From Liopterus haemorrhoidalis (Eukaryota > Arthropoda > Insecta > Coleoptera > Dytiscidae): a stretch of DNA of 64,000 nt. This document shows positions 1-11,421 of the stretch, piece after piece. The position numbers were made by a program, and so were the translations under genes. Each line of letters starts with the position of its first letter. Position 1 is the first letter of the stretch. Where the stretch lies: positions 240,584,654 through 240,648,653 of the forward strand of contig OZ020611.1 of the NCBI GenBank assembly GCA_963971575.1, read 5' to 3'. The notes beneath the pieces were generated by a model. The model did no database searches. It was not told where the DNA came from and saw nothing but the letters and a program-made list of their open reading frames with translations.

Positions 1-98
1 TTCTTGTTATTCTAACCATTTTTTTTTGTAAACAAATAATTATATGTGTGTGATTACATCAAGTCTGTCTCCTGCTAAATGTTTTGTACGATAATATA

Positions 99-757
99 AA
101 AATTGATGTGAAGTGTGAATTTTCACACATTTCAGGGTTTTGCAGGTATTTAATAACTGAATGATGATTATTTGGGATGCAAAAACAAATTTTATGTCAA
201 AATATTTTTTTATGAATTTTAATTCGAATGCCTAATACCATTATTTAAGTTTCTAATTATGTGCAGTATTTTTTTTTACATAGCAAGGTTCATTAAGATT
301 TTGAAAATTGCGCCTATAGCTTCTATTGGTTCCTTAAATCATTAGCCCCGCCCTCTGATTTCGTATACATCAAACAGAATTAAATTATAATTTCAACACT
401 TTCCACTGGTTATTAAATTTACGCTTTTAAAAATTAAATGCAACATTTACCAAAATTTAACTAGAATTTTGACAAAATAATTTAAACAAAAGAAAACTGC
501 AAAAAAAAAACAAAAAAAATAAAATTGACAGGATTCGAACTCTAGTTTGCAAGTTACCTTGTTTGACAAATTAGAAAACCAATGACTTAACGCACATCGC
601 TATGAGCGCTGACGTATTAACTTGGTTATATAGCGAATTAGATATTTAACATATTTTGGTTAAAAACACAATAAATGCATTATTTTCCGAAAACATAATC
701 TGATCAAAAATTCCTGTTGTACTATTCCGGTTCACACCAATATACATTAGAATTTTT
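99..757 (-). mobile_element. GTCT/tRNA-cassette element, copy 1 (truncated)
   Basis: Reads 3' to 5' on the plus strand. It starts with the family 3' hairpin (GTGTGAATTTTCACAC) and AGGGTTTTGCAGGTAT, then the AT-rich body and a tRNA-like segment. It stops in the block ending near the ttcacaccaa motif. The 5' part with the stem and (GTCT)n tract is missing. Identification rests on base-by-base similarity to the long copies at 1410-2427 and 28638-29771. It is non-coding. Confidence 0.85.
526..610 (-). other. tRNA-like cassette in copy 1
   Basis: On the minus strand an A-box-like TAGCGATGTGCG is followed about 60 bases later by a strong B box, GAGTTCGAATCC. The flanks match the other copies, but the segment between them does not. 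No good cloverleaf acceptor stem is seen, so this is a Pol III promoter-like module and not a functional tRNA gene. Confidence 0.6.
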
Positions 758-1409
758 TTAAACACGTTAAAATCAAGTGAGCACCCTCTCTGGGTGCGCA
801 CTTGGTAGCTCTAATTTGGTATCAATAATTTATTGGATACAAGTGCAACACTATATTGTTTTTCATTTTCTAAGATATTTAATGAATTTTATCTTTTGAT
901 AGCCCAGTTCATCAGTTGACTATACTATCGATTTCCCAATAAAAAAAAGTTGCTGTAAAGTAACTGTCTTCACGGAACATAAAACTACATCAATATTATA
1001 CAGTTTCACTGTGAAGCTCGTTTACTAAGTTATCTTCTGGGAAATTCATGAGGTCCCAGAGGGCGAGTCCACCCCTACATACACGTACGGACCCTTGTCC
1101 GCGGCTCCTTTGATCTATACCTCCCGCACTGCACAACTGTTATGGGCTTTGCGTGTAAGAAAGTTGTAAGGGTTGAATTAGGTTCAAATGAGTTATAATA
1201 AAGTTATTTAGAGAAACATTGTTACGTATGAGTCATTCTGATGGAACGATAACGCTGTGTCTTGAAGGCTTTTTAAGATGGTTCAGTCTTGCCACTTTTG
1301 TATCGATTTTTTTCTTTCAATTTCCTTAGATATCATCTGAGCATATTCGTGAGAAATACTATCGCCCAAACCTTACCTTACGATATCATTTTTTTAGTCT
1401 ATATTTAGA
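758..1409. other. No gene recognised
   Basis: AT-rich sequence without a convincing coding frame. A short stretch at about 788-806 (ctctgggtgcgcacttg) recurs with one change at about 43986-44003, suggesting a shared relic end. Nothing else can be supported. Confidence 0.5.
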
Positions 1410-2427
1410 AAAAATTGATGTGAAGTGTGAATTTTCACACATTTCAGGGTTTCGCAGGTATTTAGTAAGTGAATGATGATTATTTGGGATACCAAAACAA
1501 ATTTTATATTTAAATATTTTTTTTGTTAATTTTAATTCGAATGCCTAATACTATTTATTTAGGTTTCTAAATATGTGCAGTATTTATTTTTTATATAACA
1601 AGGTTCATTAAGATTTTAAAAATTGCGCCTATGGCTTCCATTGGTTCTTTTAAGTCATAACTCCGCCCCTCTGATTTCGTGTATTCAATTTCAACAATTT
1701 CCACTGGTTATTAAATTTACGCTTTTAAAAATTAAATGCAATATTTGCCAAAATATAGCTACAACTTTGAAAAAATAATTTAAACAAAATAAAAATGCAA
1801 AAAAAACAGAAAAAATAAAATTATCTCAAGACCGGAGCGAAACTTAGTTTGCAAATTATAACGCGAGCATGCTGACCATTACACTATCAGAGCATGCTGG
1901 TTTACTTTGTTACATAAGTTATTAAGTATATGGTCAAGCAAAAAACACAAAAAATGCGTTATTTTCCGAAAACATAATCTGATCAAAAATTTCTGTTATA
2001 ATATTCCGGTTCACATCAATGTACATTACATAGAACTTTTTCAGATTTGTAGTTTAAACCATCTGGGCTACAGGGTGCGGGACAAAAAATTTTTGCACAA
2101 TTTCGCGTCTAACAATTTATTTTGCAAAAATTATATTTTGATCGTTAATCCACGTACTAAGGGCTTTCATTTCATACCCTACTCAGAATTTTAAAAACAT
2201 ATTTTTTTTTTCGATGAACACATAGTTGTTTATATTTTTAGGGGGATATGTTTTTTAGTTGTTTTAGTATTTTTTCTATGTGCGGGTCAAAGAGTTGTAT
2301 AAGCATGCCAAATTTCAACTCAAGTTTAGCCGTTTAGCTACAATTTTTACCGAACAGACAGACAGACAGACAGACTACAAAATGACGGAATAAGGGTTTT
2401 ATGGTTATACCTACAAAACCCTAAAAA
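1410..2427 (-). mobile_element. GTCT/tRNA-cassette element, copy 2 (full length)
   Basis: About 1.0 kb, minus orientation. The 3' end is at low coordinates: the TTGATGTGAAGTGTGAATTT hairpin region, then TTTCAGGGTTTCGCAGGTAT. The 5' end at about 2427 has a short (GACA)n tract, then a region pairing AAGGGTTTT with AAAACCCT. Both ends carry the same AGGGTTTYGYAGGTAT in inverted orientation. It is non-coding; a 95-codon frame inside it recurs as shadow frames in other copies and is attributed to shared repeat sequence. Confidence 0.88.
1822..1896 (-). other. tRNA-like cassette in copy 2
   Basis: On the minus strand TAGTGTAATGGTCAGCATGC resembles a tRNA D-arm and A box. The B box is degenerate (AAGTTTCGCTCC). 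It differs from all other cassettes apart from the A-box core, while both flanks are conserved. Confidence 0.6.
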
Positions 2428-2454
2428 TGGTTCACAACAGAATACATTTTCTTT

Positions 2455-2655
2455 TTAAGGTTTCTTAAGTATGTCTAAGAAACTCTTATATCGTCACTCG
2501 TATATATGTTTGTCTGTTTGGCTTATCTATAGAAATTGTAGCCTAAAAGCAATTCTTTGGCCCACAAATAGAAAAAAAACTGAAGTAGAAAAAAAAAATT
2601 ATACAGGAAGTATATAAATTTTGACATTTTTACGGTTTTGTAGGTATAACTATAA
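2455..2655 (+). repeat. Diverged head of a related GTCT element
   Basis: AAGGTTTCTTAAGTATGTCT with AAGAAACTCTTATATCGTCA reproduces the stem of the family 5' end in altered form. It is followed by gtttgtctgtttgg and an attgtagcc block. A second trace, acggttttgtaggtata, lies near 2633. This is an old relative or subfamily, not a recent copy. Confidence 0.45.
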
Positions 2656-2775
2656 TGATTATAATTTTATTTTATAAGTTAACATACAACACATTATATA
2701 TGTTGGCAGGGGCGGATCGAGGGATTGAATCGGCCCGGGCCCACGGAACTTGTTGACTATTCATAGGGAATGTTA

Positions 2776-4042
2776 TTAGGTGTGTGAATTAATTCGGTTC
2801 ATCTGGCGGTCAATTGCTTGACTATGGAATTTTCTAACCTCTAATATCTGCAACCGGCTTTATGTTTTAGTGTTGACATATGGCAATAATATTCAGTTGA
2901 TAAAAGTTGGGGTTTATAACAATAATATCGTGTTTATCTGATTCGAAAATGTCCAAATTCGACCCAAATAAGCATAATTTCCAGGAAGTTCTCATTTTCT
3001 GTTTTTATTTGCTTGAAATCAGCCGCTGAAGCTCATCGACTGCTCGTAGAAGCTTGTGGTGAAAGTGCTCCCACCGATAAATCATGCAGATAATGGTTTC
3101 GACGTTTCAAAAGTGATGATTTCAGTGTCGATGTAAAACCTCGTCCAGGTCAGACGAAGAAGCTCGAGGATGAGGAATTGCAGGCCCTAATCGATGAAGA
3201 TCCGTATCAATCGCAACATGAGCTCGCACAATTGTAGAATGTTGATCGATCAACATTTTCTGTGCGTTTGGCAGTCATGGAAAAGATTTACAAAGAAGAC
3301 GGGTACCGTACGAACCGTAAGAAAGAGACATCAAGAGGCGCAAAACCAAGTCTGAAATCTTGCTTGCCAGGCAAAGAAGAAAAGGTTTTTTGCATCGTAT
3401 TGTGACTGGATACGAAAAGTGGATATATTTCGATAATCTCAAACGAAGGAGATCCATTTGCGACTCAGGATAATAATCCTCATTGAGACCAAAGCGGAAT
3501 ATTCATGGCAAGAAAGTAATGCTCTGTATATAGTGGGACCAGAAGGGTGTAGTGTATCATGAGCTATTAAAGCAGAGCCAAACCATCACTGACGAACTTA
3601 ACCAACAACAATTGCTCCGTTTAAGCAACGCATTGAAGAATAAGCGGCCGAAATATGCAAAGAGACACGACAAGGTGATCCTCCAGCATGATAACGCTAG
3701 ACCACATGTTGGAAAGATTGTGAAGGCCATCTTGCAAGCACTTGACTGGGCCATTTTACCTTACCCGCTGTATTTACCAGACATTGCTCCATCAGATTAT
3801 CACTTGTTCAGATCGATGGCACACGGGCTTTCTGGTCAGCACTTGAACAATTATGAAGAAATAGAAAAATGGCTCAATGAATGGATCGCTTCGAAGAACG
3901 AGTCGTTTTTCCGTCATGGAATAGTACAACTGTCAGACAGATGGTAAAAAATAATAGCAAGCGATGGCAAATACTTTGTATAGTGTATTTTTTTAAATTT
4001 TTTCACAACAAAGTCTTTTCTGAAATTAATTCACACATCTAA
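2776..4042 (+). mobile_element. mariner element, D34D, 1267 bp
   Basis: TIRs TTAGGTGTGTGAATTAATT and AATTAATTCACACATCTAA (one mismatch) are flanked by TA at 2774-2775 and 4043-4044. The length is normal for mariner. It inserted into the hAT-like element at 2707-4321 and is therefore younger than that insertion. Confidence 0.9.
2949..3947 (+). pseudogene. mariner transposase, broken
   Basis: Cut-and-paste transposase of the IS630-Tc1-mariner superfamily. The first ATG is at 2949, soon after the left TIR. The N-terminal helix-turn-helix part is recognisable in several frames (RWFRRFKS-like text, then an EELQALIDEDPYQSQHELA-like stretch) but holds stops and frameshifts. The C-terminal 131 codons (3552-3947) are open and contain HDNARPH and APSD with 34 residues between the two aspartates, which is the mariner D34D signature. 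The frame closes at ..QLSDRW. The first catalytic Asp region near 3400 is in a disrupted frame. It cannot produce active enzyme. Confidence 0.88.
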
Positions 4043-4329
4043 TATAATTGGCCCGATTCCCGGGCATAAATAAAGACCAAAGTATATTTAAATAAACTTA
4101 TTTAATTTATATTTTTAGTATTAATATCGAAAATAAAAATACAGTCTCTAAAATAATGAAAACATGTTAGAAAAACAAATAAAAAAATGTGAGTGATTTT
4201 TAAAGTAATATCATAGAATTGATCATAGGTATTTGAGTGGATAGCGGCCGTCACATCGGCCCAAAAAAGCTGTCGGCCCATCGGGCGATGCCCGATCGCC
4301 CGATAGGTCGATCCGCCCCTGTATGTTGG

Positions 4330-4890
4330 TCTAAAAATAATTTTAGCACATGCCAATTTCATCCAACATTATCAGTAACCATGGTTCCATTATAAAACAA
4401 ACAACAATAACCACAAAAACCCTCATAACATCACTCTGAAACATTGGTGGCGCTAGCAGAGGGGGGGGAGTACCGCCCACCCCCAAATATTGCTTTGGCT
4501 CCCCTAGAATTGCTCGGAGGAAAAAGTGTGTGCAACAATGCAACAAGGATTATTTGTTTTTTAAGGAAGTAATTTTTTATTTTATCACTGATATTTTAGA
4601 GGTGCGGCCTTTTTCTTTTGCTCATCACTTGTAGTTTTGAAATGAGGACCTTGTTTTTTCAGGTCATCACTTATATTTTCACACTTGTCCATTTAAGACA
4701 TTTATATGCGAGTAAATTTAAGTAACATAATATTTTTTCCGGAAATTGTTCGTTTAAAAATGGGTTGCGTATATACATGTGTGCGTATTACATGCGAGAT
4801 TTTACTGTATTTAATGAAAAAATAAATATTTTTTTAAAATTTTGAGTGATAAAAAACAAAACAAAAAAATAGGAATTGTTGATTTTGATG
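4330..4890. other. Non-coding, contains a recurrent short module
   Basis: No gene is supported. At about 4608-4650 the run ttttgctcatcactt, followed by a gaggac-like motif, also occurs in the small elements at 16045-16195 and 32963-33148. G/C tracts near 4460-4500 suggest a relic transposon end, but no matching TIR was found. Confidence 0.4.
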
Positions 4891-4894
4891 AAGA

Positions 4895-4997
4895 AATATT
4901 GTCCTAGACATCCAGCATTCTGTTGACTTCTTACACTTATTAAATACCTACAAACCCCTGAAATGTCTGAAAATTCATATTACTCATCAATTTTTTA
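4895..4997 (+). repeat. Diverged 3' tail of a GTCT-type element
   Basis: Contains tattaaatacctacaaaccc, ctgaaatgtctgaaaattca and a catcaattttt end, as in the family 3' end. The upstream block (gttgattttgatgaagaaat.. gacatcca) resembles 31975-32110, so the two may belong to one older subfamily. Confidence 0.5.
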
Positions 4998-4999
4998 TG

Positions 5000-6590
5000 T
5001 TATACGGAAATTCTAAGCAGAACCTTAACGAGTTACGGGTCAAGATAGCACAAAAAATTTAAACTGATACATTTTTTTCATATTAGTCAAGATTTATATA
5101 GCCTACTAGACTACGTTCATCTTAACTTCATGCCAGTGTATCATAAATTACGTCACCAATTCTGCGCGAGAAAACAGCTGATCACATTGACGTACATTAG
5201 GGTTTTAAACAATTGTTGTGGAAACCAAATACACAAAATCATGTATTTCAAATACATTTTACTCATTTTAGTACACGGTATACTTGAAAGGTACGAGAAA
5301 TAAATAATAATAACGGAAATAAACAAACAACATCGCACAATACGTGTAGTTAAACACAAATCAAAGTAAGTGACGCCTCTGAAATGTGTTAAGCTAACTG
5401 TTGGTAATATAATAGACGAAATTTGTTTTCTGCGCAAGGGACTGGTAATATTCGCCTGTGATGAAGTTATCTTGAACGTACTCTAAAAGTACTGTCTGTT
5501 ATATTTGATTTCTTATTTGTATCTCCTAACACATCAAATAAAAATATTGTTGCTTCTATCTTGTTACAGCTTCTATATAATTTTTTCAGAAATCAGTTTT
5601 AGCTTTTAGAATCCCAGTGTATCCCTGAACATTTTTTGATAACCACTGGCATACCTCATTGTTTGTTTCTGGTCTAGTGAACTCAAATAAAACATGTAAC
5701 GTAATTCATTATCGTTTGTCAAAAATAATTTATTTGTGCCTATAAATTAAATTATTAATTGATGAATGCGTTATTTAAATTGCTTAATTAAACATTCTAT
5801 TTTTAGTTATCTATGTTCAGTTATTTCATTTGTTCATGCTGGTTGTTCGCTCTGCGTTGTTCGTTGTTCGCTGCCCGTTCTTGCACGAAAGTTTTGTTTT
5901 TAATTGTTTTGTCACGTGGCTAACAAGGAAGACCGTTCACACAGATAACATTAATATTTTATAGTTCATTTCGATTTCTAAATTATAATAGTTATTAGAA
6001 AATTTAAATTACATGTTATCGTTTACATGAAAGTGATATTGAATTTTAGAGTCATCCTATAATTTTCTTGTTAGTATTTTGTTTTTTTTTACTTTCGGGG
6101 AACTGGTTTTCTAATACTTAACAAGCAAAATTAACAGTTAACAATAATTATCTATATACTTTTACAAATCACATATAGTAACAACATTTTAAGTTCAGCG
6201 TAATATCTAAAGGGGAAACTTTTTAAGATCGCAGCGTCATATGCGGCAAAAGCAGGAACACTCGATAGTGAAATCAAACTGTCACTAGTGTATTTGTTTA
6301 CATAGTGAAAATGAACACGAGTCGTATTTTCCTATTTTTCGAGCTTTTATGTCTTTTTTTTAAATTTTTTTATTTAAAGGTAATCTTCGATTTACAAGAT
6401 ATGTAATATGCTATTCTAAAGAAATTTCAAGTTTTAGTTTTTCATTGTATTTTTAATTCTTTTTGACTCTGTCAATATGATATTAACAAAAAGTTGGTAA
6501 ATATATTAGTAAAAAATAAAAATCTCTGCCTGAAAAAGTGGAACAGCCTTTTAATACCATATCAACTGATGATTTAGGAGAATTTTGGGT
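5000..6590. other. No gene recognised
   Basis: AT-rich sequence with only short chance frames. A motif at about 6207-6235 (aaggggaaactttttaagat then cgcagcg) matches the right end of the THAP repeat at 14196-15010 and a site near 23200, so it may be a relic end of that family. Confidence 0.4.
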
Positions 6591-6639
6591 AGGGTAAGTG
6601 TCAGTCTTTTTTTTTGGACGTAAAAAATCACTTTCCATA

Positions 6640-7640
6640 AAATGTAACGAGCTTCTTAAACGGTCCCGTTTTCCTGGGATCCCGTATGAAAAAATACATC
6701 CCGTTATCCCGGGATTTCAACCCAGGAATCCAGCTTTTTTGGAGAAGGAATATTTAGTAATAAACGACCTGGTAACGGCATTACAGCCATTAAACATTGG
6801 TATTGAGAGACTTGGCCGACGCGGCGCAACACTACTTGAAGCAGAGGGTGTATTTGCGTTTATTTTGGATGAGTTACGCAAAAACAATAATAGTTTTTCG
6901 TCTAAAATATGGAATCTGTCCAACAGAGAATTGTCGAACGAAGGAATAATAATTTAGTTAGCTTACTAAAATACCTAAACAACTCATCAAATTATAACAC
7001 TACATACGAATCGGAAGTAAATTCCATATTACTACTGCCGTCTAAATCAGTATTGCTAGCTACAAACTAAAAAGTTATTTGCTAAACTTGAAAGATTTAG
7101 ATAGTAGTGGTGATGAGGTTAAAAATTCACTGATGGCAGAGCGAGAAATCATGTCTGAATTATCACTTCATCAGAAGTTGGATGTTGCTATTTCGAATGT
7201 GACACGAATTGTGAATGCCGAAGGTTTTCTGTATGACGTCAAAAACATCGCAAAAGAAAGGAATACCTATGATGCAACGGGAAAGCGTACCAATAAACTA
7301 ATCAATAACTAATGATCATTCCACCGACGTCGATTGAATCTGAAAGAGCCTTTTCTGCGGCAGGTCTTTTCGTCACAAAATTTCGGTCATCATTAGGTGA
7401 TAGCTCCATTGACAATTATGTTTTAAATTAAAATAATCTCTTTTTTGTAAATTACTAGTAATATTTTTTCGAGTTCTGAATCTGAATTAAAGATATTTCT
7501 GCACACACAACATGCTTATGGACTAATTAGTTTGTATTCATGCAATTTTAAAAACCCCGGGAAATTCCGGGGTCTCGCGAATAGATCAAATTTCATCCCG
7601 GAATCCCGGGATTTGAAAATTGCGGGAAATAAGAAGCCCT
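6640..7640 (+). mobile_element. hAT element relic
   Basis: Both sides carry clustered CCCGGGAT/ATCCCGGG motifs: 6660-6725 on the left and 7553-7625 on the right, where the end reads ..aagaagcccta. This is the subterminal pattern of a hAT family. The matching left TIR and an 8-bp duplication could not be identified, so the borders are approximate. It encloses the transposase relic at 6740-7431. Confidence 0.6.
6740..7431 (+). pseudogene. hAT transposase C-terminal part, broken
   Basis: Three blocks in different frames. Block 1 (about 6740-6957) reads DLVTALQPLNIGIERLGRRG then LLEAEGVFAFILDELRK, typical of the hAT RNase H-like core. Block 2 (7079-7312) includes SELSLHQKLDVAISNVTR. Block 3 (7312-7431) begins IPPTSIESERAFSAAGLFVT and ends NYVLN stop; it is the hAT C-terminal dimerisation motif. 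The N-terminal BED finger and first catalytic region are absent. Frameshifts at about 6960-7079 and at 7312 make it non-functional. Confidence 0.82.
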
Positions 7641-7774
7641 AGGTGACTTAATCTTAATCGTATTACTATAAACGTAGATTTACCTAAATAAAATCATTGT
7701 AGTGATAAAATTAAACTTGAAAAGCTTTGTTTTTTGAATACTCAAAGTTTTGATGACTGTGATAAAGCTGGTTT

Positions 7775-7897
7775 TGTTTTGTACCTCCTTATATATTAAA
7801 AATAAGACCGGACCAAGTACAGTACCCTGAGGAACCTCACAGTTTATAATTTCACTTGAACTTTTACTATTACCAATTACAGTATGGACTAACTCAT
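7775..7897 (-). pseudogene. LINE reverse transcriptase fragment
   Basis: Minus-strand translation gives CEVPQGTVLGPVLFLIY, the conserved palm motif preceding the FADD box in CR1/Jockey-type LINEs. Only about 40 codons survive. The adjacent (AAT)n tract at 7899-7920 looks like the 3' end of the next LINE, which seems to have inserted here. Confidence 0.7.
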
Positions 7898-8719
7898 AAT
7901 AATAATAATAATAATAATATTTATTAATCCTTTAAATACAGGACTGCATGTACGATATGTCAGTACATGAACTTATAATTTTACACAGATTTTGATAAGT
8001 AAAACAAGTTATACAATTGATAAAACAATAAAATCATACATTAAATTACCCGAAATCAATGTTCCCCATTGGCATGACTACACCAGTCCTTACAAGATTT
8101 TAAGAATTCATTCATTGAGTATACACAAGAAATACCTTAATCTTCCGCTTAAATACAGCAAACTGCGTATCATTTCTGACATGGAATGGTAGTGAATTTA
8201 ATAATTTAATACCAACAGTTTTTGGTAATTTTTTTGTCAGTTCCAGCATGTTCGCTGGAGTTCTGAAACAATCTTTTCCTCTGGTGTTATATGGATGCTG
8301 GTTCAAATATATTTGAGCAAAGTATATTTGATTTTTAAATACATAGACCAGCAATGTAAATACCAGGAACTGTTAATAATTTGTATTTTACAAAAAGAAG
8401 TCTGCATGATTCAGTGCGTCTTTTGTTTGCTGTACAACGTATTATTCTTTTCTGGGAAATAAATATGTCATCTGCCATAGTTGATGATCCCCAGAAGCAT
8501 ATTCCATACTTAAGCCTACTATAAAATTGGGCATAATAAAATTTAATAATGGTCACATGACCTACAATATTTTTTAAATTTTTTATTTGAAAGTGAACTG
8601 AATTTAATTATTTTAGTAGTTTTTGACAGTGGGTTTTCCAACTTAAATGTTCATCTATGTACAGGCCTAAAAATTTTGTTTCATTTTCTGATTTTAGATA
8701 ATCATTATTTATTTTAATA

Positions 8720-10028
8720 CAAGGTGTCTCAAAAGAAATTTTATATTTATTTAGCTTACTGCGTGAACGCAACGTATCCGAGGGGCGCGGGGGTTATGTC
8801 AATCGGTAGCCTGGCTCTTGGGAATTCAGTCGCTATGGAGCGTTTCTCGGGAGCAGACCGCGCGTTATGCGTGCGAGAGTTTTACAAAAACGGTGATTCG
8901 GCGACTGTTCGCGTAGAAAATTCTGCAGTATTCGAGGTTTTCACCACTTAAATGATGCGCCAAGCATTCCTCTCAGTCGACATTGGGTTAAAAAGTTTGA
9001 AGAGACTGGTACAACGCTGGATAAATCAAAATCCGTGCGACCTAGGTCATCAAGAACGGTAGAAAACGTGGAGAATGTTAATCAGTCTGTTCGTGACGAC
9101 CCGAACCTTTCAATTCGGAAGCGCGCAAGTGCTTTAAATGTGCATAGATCATCATTACATCGCATTATGCACAAAGACCTAAAGCTGCACCCCTACAAAA
9201 TTCAATTGGTGCAAGAATTAAAGCCCCAAGATGCCAGTCAGAGGCTTAATTTCGTAAATCAGATGATTGAGCGATTTTCAACGTTTACCAACATTTTGTT
9301 TTCGGATGAAGCTCATTTTTATCTTAATGGCCACGTAAATAAGCAGAACTGCCGCTACTGGAGTGCAACGAATCCGAAACGCAAATATCAGAAACCCCTA
9401 CATTCGCCTAAAGTGACCGTATGGGCTGCGATGTCGGCGCGAGGAATTATCGGCCCTTACTTTTTTGAAGACGAAAGGGGGCGTGCAGTTACAGTGAATT
9501 CAGAGCGTTATGTGGAGATGTTAGACAACTTCTTGGTACCTGAACTGCAAAACTTTCCTGGCTATAACCAAAGAACATGGTTCCAACAGGACGGAGCAAC
9601 TTCACACACGTCCAATATGTCTCTGCCACGTGTTCGTGAAATTTTCTCAGGCAAATTGATCTCCCGGAGAGGTGACATAAATTGGCCTCCACGCAGTCCA
9701 GATTTAACCCCTATGGACTTTTTCCTATGGGGTTATCTTAAATCTAAAGTTTACGCCAATAAACCGACTTCACTGGCGCATTTGAAAGAAAATATCCGTC
9801 ACGAAATAGCAGCCATCCCTGAGTCCACCTGTCGAGACGTCATAAGTAATTTTACTGTTCGATTAAATGAGTGCCGAGAACGCGAGGGTCTACATTTAGA
9901 CGATATTATTTTTAAGAAATAAATCCCCAAAAAGTGTATTTTAATAATTAATAAACATTTTTTCTATGTACGGCTTACTTTTTTTTTAATCGATCCACTA
10001 AATATAAAATTTCTTTTGAGACACCTTG
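8720..10028 (+). mobile_element. DD41D (rosa-type) mariner, copy 1
   Basis: TIRs begin CAAGGTGTCTCAAAAGAAAT at 8720 and its reverse complement ends at 10028, about 30 bp and nearly perfect. TA duplications lie at 8718-8719 and 10029-10030. It interrupts the minus-strand LINE, whose reading resumes cleanly on each side. A second copy of the family is at 40842-42161. Confidence 0.92.
8835..9922 (+). pseudogene. Transposase of DD41D mariner, one frameshift from intact
   Basis: ATG at 8835 gives MERFSGADRALCVREFYKNG. The frame breaks at about 8908, where the copy at 42049 reads on as ATVARRKFCSIRGFR. The downstream frame is open to the stop at 9922 (..DDIIFKK). It contains helix-turn-helix text (IRKRASALNVHRSSLHRIMH), the first catalytic Asp (ILFSDEAHFYLNG), the second (FQQDGATSH) and the third (TPMDFFLWGYLK). 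I count 41 residues between the second and third Asp, matching the rosa (DD41D) group. All three catalytic residues are kept. The single visible lesion suggests recent activity. Confidence 0.9.
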
Positions 10029-10978
10029 TATTTATATTGATTTGACTATTACTTCTAAGTTCTAAAGATCATATATTTAGTTTTGGAGGCATTTAAGTAT
10101 AATTTATTAAACAGGAACCAGTTGCTGAGTTCATGTATAAGAGGGATTATTTTTATTTCTGCGTATTTTTTTTTTTTTGCCTGAGAGAACAAGAGATGTA
10201 TCATCGGCGAACATTGTAAGATGATAATTTATGTAATAAGTAATATCATTTATGAATGGTAGGAATAGAATGGGGCCTAAGACAGATCCCTGGGGAACAC
10301 CGATATTAATGGGAAGAGGACCTGACTTTTCATCTCTTATATTACCTTTTCCATCTTTGAAAGACAACTGCACAAACTGGAATCTATTTGTGAGGTATGA
10401 ACTAAACCAACGACGGGGAGCTCGCGTATATACTTTTGCAATATGCATATGCATGTTAACTTTCAACTTTAGTTTAAAAATGACCTATTTTAGTTTTCGC
10501 TTCCTTTGTAGTATGAGATTATTCCCTACTAATCTTTTTTCAAGTCATAACTTCAGAAAGAAAAATCTAATCTAAAGTTCTATGAACAATATTTCTTAAG
10601 TTTCTAAATGAAGAATTTCCTTTCGTGCTAAGCTCGAATAATGAACCTTCTAATAATATAAATTGCTGTAATAAATAAAAATAAACTATGTCACATTTTT
10701 GTATTGAAATTACTCAAATAGAAATGAAACTCGTACAGTAAATACCATGAACAGTGCTGCCATAACAAGTTAAACACTCTTACCATAAACAGAAACAAAA
10801 AGTAACTGGTAGAATTTTCCGGATGACACAGTAAATTCCATCTTAAACGTTTAAATGTGAAAGTAATTGCTAAATATCTATTTGGTATTGAAAGAAATGT
10901 TTTAATTGACATGTATTGACTCATACTTTGCATAACGCGGTTTAAATCAGTGCGGATTTCACTATAACACAGTTTAGA

Positions 10979-11050
10979 ACAGTGTTTCTCAACCGCCGGT
11001 CCGTGAGATTTTTTTTGCCGGTCCGAGAGATTTTTTTTTACTATGCAACT
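10979..11050 (+). repeat. hAT-like terminal end
   Basis: CAGTGTTTCTCAACCGCCGG is a typical hAT terminus, and a related end occurs at 55908. The opposite end and an 8-bp duplication were not found, so this is an orphan end. The 10470-10978 stretch before it holds nothing recognised. Confidence 0.4.
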
Positions 11051-11175
11051 ATTTGCCTAATAAGTTATAACTTAATTTTGAGATGAAAATCTCGGTCCTT
11101 AATCAGTTAATTGCTTAAGTAGTAATTTGTTTCTTTTTTCACTAACTATATGTGATTTTCTATTTGTTGTTTTTT

Positions 11176-11421
11176 AGGGTTTTGTAGGTATGACCAAAAA
11201 AACCCTTATACCGTCATTTTGTCGTCTGTCTGTCAGATTATGTTTTCGGGAAATAACGCATTTTTTGTGTTTTTTGGTTGACGATTTACAAAAGTTATAG
11301 TTATGTAACACACCATGCTAGAAAACGTATCATGGTGTAATGGTTAGCATACTCGCTAGCTACCCAGAATTCTAGGTTCGCTAACGGAAACAATTTTATT
11401 TTTGTTGTTTATTCCATTTTT
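11176..11421 (+). mobile_element. GTCT/tRNA-cassette element, copy 3a (deleted)
   Basis: Starts AGGGTTTTGTAGGTATGACC preceded by Ts. A short GTCT run is fused directly to the CAGATTATGTTTTCGG block, so most of the body is deleted. It then has the cassette and the attttatttttgttgttt flank, and runs straight into a second 5' end at 11422. Confidence 0.85.
11326..11392 (+). other. tRNA-Glu-like cassette in copy 3a
   Basis: TGGTGTAATGGTTAGCATAC (A-box region) is followed by CTCGCT.. and ACCCAGAA..TAGGTTCG, the order seen in insect tRNA-Glu. The 3' half of the B box is lost. The same cassette, nearly identical, is present at 11709-11779. Confidence 0.65.

Larger units (their letters stand above)
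2707..4321. mobile_element. hAT-like non-autonomous element split by a mariner
   Basis: Terminal inverted repeats CAGGGGCGGATCGA (2707) and TCGATCCGCCCCTG (ending 4321) are flanked by a perfect 8-bp duplication TATGTTGG at 2699-2706 and 4322-4329. The 8-bp duplication and CAGGGG ends fit hAT. Without the inserted mariner (2776-4042 plus its TA) about 350 bp remain, with no coding capacity. Confidence 0.85.
7898..10450 (-). pseudogene. 5'-truncated LINE with RT, split by a rosa mariner
   Basis: Non-LTR retrotransposon, minus strand. In coding order: 10450-10131 has RRWFSSYLTNRFQFVQL, GVPQGSVLGPILF and the catalytic FADDT box. About 10130-10040 reads WFLFNKLYLNASKTKYM. After the mariner insertion (8720-10028), 8718-8560 continues with FLGLYIDEHLSWKTHCQKL. 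8556-8112 carries the C-terminal region (YYAQFYSRLKYGICFWGSS, CRLLFVKYKLLTVPGIYI, then HPYNTRGKD and LFN-LP-type motifs). The 3' end is an ATT-repeat tail at 7899-7920. Stops and frameshifts are present and the endonuclease domain is missing. The exact clade (Jockey, Crack, Daphne or CR1) cannot be fixed by eye. Confidence 0.85.

Noticed and set aside
1907..2194. 95-codon frame similar to frames at 51054-51392 and 62922-63233
   Set aside because: They resemble each other only because they lie in the same non-coding element body; no start, domain or synonymous-bias signal is seen.
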